A stretch of DNA of 11,814 nt from Clostridia bacterium (lineage in GTDB: Bacteria; Bacillota_A; Clostridia; Oscillospirales; CAG-272): assembly GCA_017626655.1 (NCBI GenBank), contig JAGAIH010000301.1, positions 1 to 11,814 on the forward strand. The letters are read 5' to 3'. Both the position numbers and the translations under genes were made by a program. This document shows, one piece after another, positions 6,526 through 11,814 of this stretch (positions within the stretch are counted from its first letter, which is position 1; every line of letters begins with the position of its first letter). The notes below the pieces were generated by a model. That model ran no database searches. It was not told where the DNA came from and saw nothing but the letters and a program-made list of their open reading frames with translations.

Positions 6526-8109
6526 ATGAGCAATAGCGCACTGTTCCGCATGAAGCGGTCCGTCAAGATCGGCACCTACAGCTTTATCATGGGCGTCATC
6601 ATCCTGGCGCTCCTGGTCGTCGCCAACCTGCTGGTGGGGGTCCTGCCCGCCAAGATCACCCAGTTCGACACCTCGGGCCTGGGGCTCACCGAGATCTCGG
6701 AGGAGACCGAGAAGTTCGTCTCGGACATGGGCGAGGACGTCACGGTCTACTGGCTCTGCGAGGGAGGCGTGGAGGATCAGCAGATCCGTCTCCTCCTGTC
6801 CCGCTACGAGGAGGCAGGGAAGCATATCACGGTCAAGACCGTGGATCCCCTGAAGGAGCCTACCTTCACCGCTAAGTACACCGATTCTGCCCTCTCCCCC
6901 TACAGCTTCGTGGTGGAGTCCGCCCGCCGCTCTACCGTCATCGACGCGGGGGATCTCTACTACTACACCAATCTCCTGTTCCCCCTGGTCTACCAGATGT
7001 ACCCCCAGTACATCCCCGCCGAGCTGCTGGGTCCCATGACCGCCGCAGGCCTTTCCTCGGCCTGCTCCCAGTACGGCACCATGATCACCTACATGATGGC
7101 CCAGAGCGGCTACCCTGTGGAGGACATCACCCAGTTCAACACCTTCCACTCCTTCTGCGCCGAGGCCCAGCTGACCTCTGCTCTGGACTACGTGACCCGG
7201 GAGTACATCCCCCACGGCTATATCCTGTCGGGCTTCGGGGATCAGACTCCCTCCGAGTCCCTCTCCGAGCTGTTGGGGACTATGGGCCAGGAGCTGGCTC
7301 CCCTGGATCTTTCCACCTCGGGGGGCATCCCCGTGGACGCGGGCTGTCTGGTGCTGTATTCTCCCGAGCGTGACCTCACCCCCCACGAGGCCAGCCTCAT
7401 CGCCGCTTACCTGAACGGCGGCGGCTCCCTCATGCTCAACACCTCCCCCGAGGTAGTGGAGTCCTGCCCCAACCTCAATAGTGTCGTGGCCCTCTTCGGC
7501 CTCACCGCGCAAAAAGGCCTGATCCAGGAGGGTGACACCAGCTTCATCTCGGGCAGCCAGTACACCCTGGTGCCCACCGTCTCCACCCAGCATACCGCCA
7601 CCGCCTACGTCACCTCCGGCGGCTTCAAGCCCATGCTCCCCGACTGCCACCCCATCGCCGCGGCCGAGAAGCTCCCCGAGGGCGTCACCGTCACCCCCCT
7701 GTTCACCACCTCGGATAAGGCCGTGACCGTGTCCCTCGATAAGTCTACTACCCTCACCCAGGCAGGCAAGAGCCACGTGGCCGTGGCCGCTACCAAGAGC
7801 GTAGCCACCGCCGACGGCACCGCCAAGACCGCGACCCTCACCTGGTTCGCCTCGGCCAACGCCTTCACCGATACCGCCGCCACGGCAAGCCAGGGCGGAA
7901 ACTACTACTTCTACGCCGCCTCCCTGAGCCTCATGGGCGAGAGCTTCACCTCGGCCTACATGGAGCTGCCCCCCGTGTCCCTTCAGACCGAGTCTCTGGA
8001 GGTCTCCGACAGCACCGCCCTCATCATCTTCGCCGTCACCGTGGTCCTGCTCCCCCTGCTCCTTTTGACCGTGGGCATCGTGATCTGGGTGAGAAGAAAG
8101 AGACGGTAA
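6526..8109 (+). CDS. GldG-family ABC transporter-associated membrane protein
   Basis: The 527-residue product is an auxiliary component of the ABC-2 system. It has a basic N-terminus, one transmembrane helix (about 16-40), a large domain on the outer face of the membrane (about 45-492) and a second helix (about 497-521) ending in the basic stop-transfer tail WVRRKRR. The outer domain shows the features of the GldG/IFT-like family: an early stretch predicted to be strand-rich (EDVTVYWLCEG, 70-80), SRYEEAGKHITVKTVDP (92-108), and a later segment with VLYSPERDLTPHEASLIAAYLNGGG (276-300), matching the family's 'P..dLt..E...l..yl..GG' pattern. I chose ATG at 6526 because GGAGG (6512-6516) is spaced nine bases before it; the ATG at 6508 lies upstream of that site. 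Its function in non-gliding Bacillota is unknown, and the gliding name should not be taken literally. Confidence 0.87.
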   Translation: MSNSALFRMKRSVKIGTYSFIMGVIILALLVVANLLVGVLPAKITQFDTSGLGLTEISEETEKFVSDMGEDVTVYWLCEGGVEDQQIRLLLSRYEEAGKHITVKTVDPLKEPTFTAKYTDSALSPYSFVVESARRSTVIDAGDLYYYTNLLFPLVYQMYPQYIPAELLGPMTAAGLSSACSQYGTMITYMMAQSGYPVEDITQFNTFHSFCAEAQLTSALDYVTREYIPHGYILSGFGDQTPSESLSELLGTMGQELAPLDLSTSGGIPVDAGCLVLYSPERDLTPHEASLIAAYLNGGGSLMLNTSPEVVESCPNLNSVVALFGLTAQKGLIQEGDTSFISGSQYTLVPTVSTQHTATAYVTSGGFKPMLPDCHPIAAAEKLPEGVTVTPLFTTSDKAVTVSLDKSTTLTQAGKSHVAVAATKSVATADGTAKTATLTWFASANAFTDTAATASQGGNYYFYAASLSLMGESFTSAYMELPPVSLQTESLEVSDSTALIIFAVTVVLLPLLLLTVGIVIWVRRKRR

Positions 8110-8115
8110 GCCTTC

Positions 8116-9177
8116 ATGGATAAAAAGCTACGCAACATCCTCATCCTGGCGGCCATCCTGGTCCTCCTCTGCATCGGCTACGCCGTGGCGGGGCTGATCT
8201 TCACCGAGGACACCCCCGAGGAGACCACCGCTCCCGAGACCACCGCCGAGGAGGCCACCTTCCTGCAGGTCACCGAGGACGGCCTCACCGCCTTGACCTA
8301 TACCTACGATGCCGACGGCGACGGAGCGGCCGAGACCTGGAGCTACACCCGCTCGGCGGATGGCAAGACCTGGCATTGGGCCGACGACCCCGCCGTCCCC
8401 CTGGGCTCCTCCTCCTTCTACGGCTACTCCTCCACCCTCTACGGCATCCGCGTCGTCAGCACCCTCACGGAGGTCACCGAGGCGGACTTCACCGAGTACG
8501 GCCTGGATCAGCCTGTCAAGACCGTGACCTTCACCGACAAGGTCTACGGCCCCCAGTCGTTCTGTATCGGCGCCTACAACACATATAATGGAACCTACTG
8601 CGCCTACAAAAACGGCGACAGGACCACCGTCTACCTGCTGGACAGAGAGTTCTACGCCGAGTTCGAGTACCCCGTGGAGTCCTTCGTCTACCACGACGAT
8701 CTCCCCGAGTTCAAGCCCGAGGGGCTGAACAGCCTGACCCTGACCCAGGGAGAGCATACCGTAACCCTGACCCGCGAGGTTGACGGGGAGGGCAAGACGG
8801 TCTGGCTCCGCTCGGTCAACGGAGCGGCAGCTGTGCAGGTGGCCGCCGACCTGGCCGCCAGCCTGGAGCTGCTGGTGGGGGACATGGACTACCTGGCCTG
8901 CCTCAGCGTCAAGGAGGCTGATCTTGCCGAGTACGGGCTCCATGAAAACACCACCCGCATGACGGTGGCCTACACCAAGACCGTCAGCGGCGTCACCGAG
9001 GAGCTGACCTTCGGTCTGACCCTGGGCGGCACCGACAAGTACGGCTACTACTACGCCAACCCCGAGGGTACCACCCTCACCATGCTCCTGGGCGGCTCGG
9101 TCTTCCATAAGGCCATGACCTACGACGACGACCGCATCGCCGCGGGGGACGCCGCCGAGAGCGACACCGCCGCCTGA
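8116..9177 (+). CDS. DUF4340 domain-containing membrane-anchored protein
   Basis: This 353-residue protein has an N-terminal membrane anchor (about 7-28) and a Thr/Glu-rich linker (30-47). A large outer region follows, apparently made of two related halves (about 48-195 and 203-335). Each half carries the DUF4340 hallmark at its helix-strand junction: TEADFTEYGLDQPVKTVTF (121-139) and KEADLAEYGLHENTTRMTV (266-284). It starts only 6 bp after the GldG stop, with a weak ribosome binding site, so it depends on the same transcript and perhaps on translational coupling. DUF4340 proteins commonly accompany GldG-type ABC systems; no biochemical activity is established that I know of. The anchor plus linker suggests it stands next to GldG on the cell surface side. 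The acidic tail (343-350) is unremarkable. Confidence 0.85.
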   Translation: MDKKLRNILILAAILVLLCIGYAVAGLIFTEDTPEETTAPETTAEEATFLQVTEDGLTALTYTYDADGDGAAETWSYTRSADGKTWHWADDPAVPLGSSSFYGYSSTLYGIRVVSTLTEVTEADFTEYGLDQPVKTVTFTDKVYGPQSFCIGAYNTYNGTYCAYKNGDRTTVYLLDREFYAEFEYPVESFVYHDDLPEFKPEGLNSLTLTQGEHTVTLTREVDGEGKTVWLRSVNGAAAVQVAADLAASLELLVGDMDYLACLSVKEADLAEYGLHENTTRMTVAYTKTVSGVTEELTFGLTLGGTDKYGYYYANPEGTTLTMLLGGSVFHKAMTYDDDRIAAGDAAESDTAA

Positions 9178-9232
9178 TCCCCGTCCATCCATCCACACAC
9201 CGCACCAAACGGCTCACGGAGGGGCCTTCACC

Positions 9233-9646
9233 ATGAACGTCGCATTCTTTTTGATCCCCAAAAGCCACGTCACCTACCTGACCGAGGGCTGTAGCTTCCG
9301 CCACGGCATGGATAAGCTCCGCCGCCACGGCTACACAGCCATCCCCGTGGTCGCCCGCGACGGCCGCTACCTGGGCAGCATCAGCGAGGGAGACTTCCTC
9401 TGGAACATCATGAGCATGGGAAGCCTGGACCTCAACGAGCTGGAGGAGGCCCGCATCGACGACATCATCTCGGACCGCACCCCGCCCGTTCGGGTCACTA
9501 CCTCGGTGGAGGAGCTTCTGGACCGCATCCTGGACCAGAATTTCGTTCCCGTGGTGGACGACCGCGATGTCTTCGTGGGCATCGTCACCCGACGGTCGGT
9601 TATGGCGTACCTCATGAATAAGGGCGCGGAGGCGGAGTGCTGTTGA
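9233..9646 (+). CDS. Tandem CBS domain protein, DarB/CbpB-like
   Basis: This small 137-residue cytoplasmic protein consists almost entirely of two CBS motifs (about 8-60 and 76-130). The first contains GYTAIPVV (33-40) and GSISEGDFLWNIM (48-60); the second contains NFVPVVDD (103-110) and GIVTRRSVMAYL (116-127), whose T-R-R is typical of nucleotide contacts. Two-CBS stand-alone proteins of this length and pattern include B. subtilis DarB (YkuL) and Listeria CbpB, which bind c-di-AMP and act on Rel-type enzymes. The resemblance is from memory of the family, so ligand and target remain inferred; AMP, ATP or ADP binding is equally possible. The start has a clear GGAGG site (9218-9222). It lies 55 bp after the DUF4340 gene with no terminator between, and a strong terminator follows, so it is probably the last gene of the ABC operon. 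Confidence 0.87.
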   Translation: MNVAFFLIPKSHVTYLTEGCSFRHGMDKLRRHGYTAIPVVARDGRYLGSISEGDFLWNIMSMGSLDLNELEEARIDDIISDRTPPVRVTTSVEELLDRILDQNFVPVVDDRDVFVGIVTRRSVMAYLMNKGAEAECC

Positions 9647-9661
9647 GCTGACCGGAATATG

Positions 9662-9703
9662 AAAAGATGACCGAACCTTTTTGGGGGACGGTCATCTTTT
9701 TTT
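9662..9703 (+). terminator. Intrinsic terminator of the ABC/CBS operon
   Basis: The stem AAAAGATGACCG (9662-9673) pairs perfectly over 12 bp with CGGTCATCTTTT (9689-9700), with a 15-base loop, and is followed by a run of T (seven in all, 9697-9703). It lies 15 bp after the CBS gene stop. On the other strand it ends in four T, so it may also weakly stop transcripts from the convergent oxidoreductase gene. Confidence 0.9.
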
Positions 9704-9735
9704 GAATGGGGGGCGCAGTGATTCGAGCTGTATTT

Positions 9736-9802
9736 CAAATTTGGGCTTGTCGCTGGGGAAGGCTAAGGAGCGCGGCACTCTCGCCGCTAAACCCCAATTT
9801 TG
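9736..9802. repeat. Imperfect palindromic element between convergent genes
   Basis: The outer arms CAAATTTGGG (9736-9745) and CCCAATTTTG (9793-9802) match at nine of ten positions. Inside them, GCGGC (9772-9776) and GCCGC (9783-9787) form a perfect 5-bp stem with loop ACTCTC. The segment lies between the terminator at 9703 and the end of the oxidoreductase gene at 9819. It has no open frame that looks real and no T-run, so it does not look like an intrinsic terminator. It may be a copy of a dispersed intergenic repeat or a structured 3' end for the oxidoreductase mRNA. Confidence 0.4.
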
Positions 9803-9818
9803 CGATCCGATTCTTTCA

Positions 9819-11624
9819 TCACCGAAAATCAAAGGAAAACACCCTCGTCTCCCCGCTCCCGCCGTAATTCTCCAGGGGAATCAACCGGATAGCGGTAATA
9901 TCGTCGCGCCCCACCTTCACGTGATAGGCGCGGAGGGCATTCCCGTCCACGTCCAACAGCACCTCGACCCCGTCGGGGGTATCCGCCTCCAGACGGAAGG
10001 CCTTGCAGAGGGTCAGGGGGAGGTGGAATTGGGGGGAATCCAGGCGCACGTTGGCGCGGGTGGCGTGTTCCCGCTCGCACTTGTCCCCGGGGAGGGTGGT
10101 ACGGTCCAGGTCGCTGTCGAAGGTCAGGTGGATAGACTCCACGGCGGTGGGGGTATCGAAGCGGTACTCCGCCCCCTCGCCGTTGGGGAGGGACAGCCCG
10201 CAGGCGGTGGTGCCGTAGTGGATATTGGGGCGGTCCTGGCCGTTCTTCAGGGCGTCTCCGTTTGCCACGGGGGCGCCGTTTTTGTCCACAAGGACAGTGC
10301 GGCGACAGACCTCGCCAACGCGCCGTTCACGGGCGGGCAGGAAGCAGTCGGCGTCCATGAGGGCGCTCTGCAGCTCCTCCAGACGCTGGGTGTAGACGCC
10401 GTGGGGGGTCAGCCCGTACCGCGTAGCCAGCGCCGCCGCCGTGCCTACGGCTTGACCCAGGAGAGCGCAGGTGGCCATGACTCGCATACTGGACATGGCG
10501 AAGTGGGTCATGCTGATGTTGCGCCCCGCGAAGAAGAGGTTCTCCACGTTTTTGGAGTAGAGGGCGCGGTAGGGGACCGAGTAGGGGCGCTCGGGAAGGA
10601 TGTTGGTGTTGGGACGGCCCTCGTGGTAGAAGCCGTCGGGGTAGTGGTCGTCGATGGGCCAGCCGCCGTAGGCCACGGTGTCGGGGAAGCGGGTGTTCTC
10701 CAGCAGGTCGTTGGCGGTGATGATGTACTCGCCCACCATGCGGCGGGACTCTCTTTTGCCGGGGAGGAAGCCGAGGAATTCCAGCTCCCAGTTTTCGGCG
10801 TTGTAGCGTCCCGAGTTCTTGACGTAGTCCCAGGTGCCCATGGCCAACGCCCGCAGGTCCCCCGCCACCTCCTCGGTGTCCCCGATGGCGTCGCGGTTGC
10901 CCCCCAGCTCCAGGTACCAGAAGTTCTCGTAGCTACTGTCCATGGAGGGGGAGCGGTGGCGGAAATCGTCATCGGTGAGCTTCAGGGAGAAGGGAGGCGG
11001 GGTAAAGGCCACGGGGCGGTCGGTCTCCCGTCCCTGGATGAGGCAGGACATACCCATGTGGAGCTTGTCGGGGGACTCCACGTAGGTGGGCTCGTGGAAA
11101 TCGTGCTTGCCCTCCCGTCCCTCGCGGTAGAGGGCGCCCGTCAGGGGGGCCAGGATGCTGTCCCCCGAGCAGTCGGCGTAGTGGGCGGCTCTGACCTCTA
11201 TGAAGCGCTGGGTGGTCATCTGGTAGCCCGTCACCGAGGTGACGCGGCGGTCGCGGTCGTCGGCGAAGCTCCCCTCCTCCACTACGGCGTCCATGCAGGC
11301 GCAGTTGAGGAGCAGGGTGATGTTCTTTTCCCGCAGGACGAAGTCGTAGAGGACGGTGTCCCAGATGTAGAAGTTCTTGGTGGGGTTGCGGCGGAGGTTC
11401 TCCAGGGCGATCTCCTCAATGATGCCGGTCTCGCGGTTGTTCTCGCCGTGGGCGCCGCAAACCCACATACGGATCTCGGAGGAGGCGTTACCGCCCAGAA
11501 CGGGCCGCTCCTGCATGAGGACCACCGAGGCCCCGCCTCTCGCCGCCGCGATAGCCGCGCAGATACCCGCCATACCGCCGCCTACGACGCAGAGGTCAGC
11601 CGTGAGAGTCTTTCTTTCCAGCAT
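9819..11624 (-). CDS. FAD-dependent oxidoreductase (FAD_oxidored type) with C-terminal beta-rich domain
   Basis: The 601-residue product is a flavoprotein without an N-terminal signal peptide, so it is probably cytoplasmic. A Rossmann FAD site opens the protein: VVGGGMAG (13-20) with Glu39 at the end of the second strand, likely the ribose contact. Next come RPVLGGNASSEIRMWVCGAHG (40-60) and ENNRETGIIEEI (61-72), distinctive for this family (Pfam FAD_oxidored), then YADCSGDSILA (149-159). The second FAD segment, ENLFFAGRNIS (361-371), and GQAVGTAAALA (390-400) complete the flavin fold at about residue 420. Residues about 440-601 look beta-rich, perhaps a carbohydrate-binding-like sandwich, but no catalytic motif is recognised there. 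I chose ATG at 11622-11624 because AAAGGAG lies seven bases upstream; an in-frame ATG ten codons earlier has no such site. Substrate unknown. Related proteins often occur near polysaccharide or sugar utilisation genes, but no such neighbour is visible here. Confidence 0.87.
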   Translation of the reverse strand: MLERKTLTADLCVVGGGMAGICAAIAAARGGASVVLMQERPVLGGNASSEIRMWVCGAHGENNRETGIIEEIALENLRRNPTKNFYIWDTVLYDFVLREKNITLLLNCACMDAVVEEGSFADDRDRRVTSVTGYQMTTQRFIEVRAAHYADCSGDSILAPLTGALYREGREGKHDFHEPTYVESPDKLHMGMSCLIQGRETDRPVAFTPPPFSLKLTDDDFRHRSPSMDSSYENFWYLELGGNRDAIGDTEEVAGDLRALAMGTWDYVKNSGRYNAENWELEFLGFLPGKRESRRMVGEYIITANDLLENTRFPDTVAYGGWPIDDHYPDGFYHEGRPNTNILPERPYSVPYRALYSKNVENLFFAGRNISMTHFAMSSMRVMATCALLGQAVGTAAALATRYGLTPHGVYTQRLEELQSALMDADCFLPARERRVGEVCRRTVLVDKNGAPVANGDALKNGQDRPNIHYGTTACGLSLPNGEGAEYRFDTPTAVESIHLTFDSDLDRTTLPGDKCEREHATRANVRLDSPQFHLPLTLCKAFRLEADTPDGVEVLLDVDGNALRAYHVKVGRDDITAIRLIPLENYGGSGETRVFSFDFR

Positions 11625-11677
11625 AGTGATTCTCCTTTGTATCGAGATTAGCATGAAAAACCGTGTGTATCCATACG

Positions 11678-11716
11678 CCGCGTCCCATGGAGAGAGGCTC
11701 CGGGATTTGGACGCGG
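11678..11716 (-). other. Long hairpin between an upstream gene stop and the oxidoreductase gene
   Basis: CCGCGTCC (11678-11685) and GGACGCGG (11709-11716) form a perfect 8-bp stem around 23 bases, which include a small GGAG/CTCC hairpin (11689-11692 with 11698-11701). On the minus strand it starts directly after the stop codon at 11718-11720. The nearest T-run lies about 18 nt further on (11656-11660), too far for a classical terminator. It may be a partial terminator or an mRNA-stabilising structure. Confidence 0.4.
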
Positions 11717-11717
11717 A

Positions 11718-11814
11718 TCAATCTTCCTTCGTTTCGCAAGAGACCGTATCGGCGGGCGCGGGGTCCTCGGCCACGGTCTCTGCCTCTGCCTCCAGCTCAG
11801 CGGCGCGGGCGGCC
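11718..11814 (-). CDS. C-terminal tail of an unidentified minus-strand gene (partial)
   Basis: An open frame enters from the right edge on the minus strand and runs for 31 codons to a TGA at 11718-11720. The visible tail is strongly acidic and alanine-rich (AARAAELEAEAETVAEDPAP, then ADTVSCETKED), like a disordered C-terminal extension. Codons favour G or C at the third position, as in the neighbours, which supports real coding. It lies 93 bp upstream of the oxidoreductase gene in the same direction. There is too little to name a product, and a chance open frame is possible. Confidence 0.45.
   Translation of the reverse strand, partial: AARAAELEAEAETVAEDPAPADTVSCETKED

Noticed and set aside
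5539..7776. 745-codon minus-strand open frame across the permease and GldG genes
   Set aside because: It is antisense to two recognised membrane protein genes and consists of Gly/Glu/His/Asp-rich repeats with no domain. It is a compositional shadow.
9681..11651. 656-codon plus-strand open frame opposite the oxidoreductase
   Set aside because: Its putative start lies inside the terminator loop, it runs antisense to a clear FAD enzyme, and it has the same Val/Gly/His bias as the other shadows.
1..11814. CRISPR arrays, tRNA or rRNA genes, insertion sequences, phage or toxin-antitoxin genes
   Set aside because: I looked for spaced direct repeats, tRNA-like cloverleaves, transposase motifs and small paired toxin-like frames and found none that could be supported.

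Overview
The window looks like a piece of a GC-rich member of the Bacillota, most likely a Clostridia-type gut or environmental anaerobe. The evidence is the two-subunit GlgC/GlgD ADP-glucose pyrophosphorylase, which is typical of this phylum, strong GGAGG ribosome binding sites, consensus sigma-A promoters and a strong G/C preference at third codon positions. Closer taxonomic placement is not possible from the sequence alone.

Layout. Positions 1-4399 carry a minus-strand glycogen synthesis operon, transcribed glgB -> glgC -> glgD, with glgD cut by the left edge. It starts at a consensus promoter (TTGACA, 17 bp, extended TATAAT) that carries a perfect 7-bp-arm palindrome over its -10 box. A 276-bp divergent region (4400-4675) separates it from a plus-strand operon that has its own consensus promoter (4583-4611). 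That operon encodes an ABC ATPase, an ABC-2 permease, a GldG-like single-domain exoplasmic protein and a DUF4340-type membrane-anchored protein. A small two-CBS-domain protein resembling DarB/CbpB follows 55 bp later, and a strong intrinsic terminator (9662-9703) closes the unit. On the minus strand, convergent to it, lies a FAD-dependent oxidoreductase of the FAD_oxidored type (9819-11624). At the right edge there is the acidic C-terminal tail of a further minus-strand gene.

How the genes work together. GlgC makes ADP-glucose, GlgD is its non-catalytic partner, and GlgB adds alpha-1,6 branches; glycogen synthase is not in the window. The ABC/GldG/DUF4340 genes form a four-part membrane system whose substrate is unknown; the 'gliding' name comes from Flavobacterium and does not imply gliding here. 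The CBS protein could link the locus to a nucleotide signal such as c-di-AMP, which is inference.

Non-coding signals: a pair of hairpin repeats in opposite orientation between glgB and glgC, nested inverted repeats between the divergent promoters, and an imperfect palindrome of 67 nt between the terminator and the oxidoreductase gene. There are no tRNA or rRNA genes, CRISPR arrays, transposases or phage genes that I can recognise. No clearly unprecedented system is visible; the best candidates for follow-up are the exporter/CBS operon and the shared control region.
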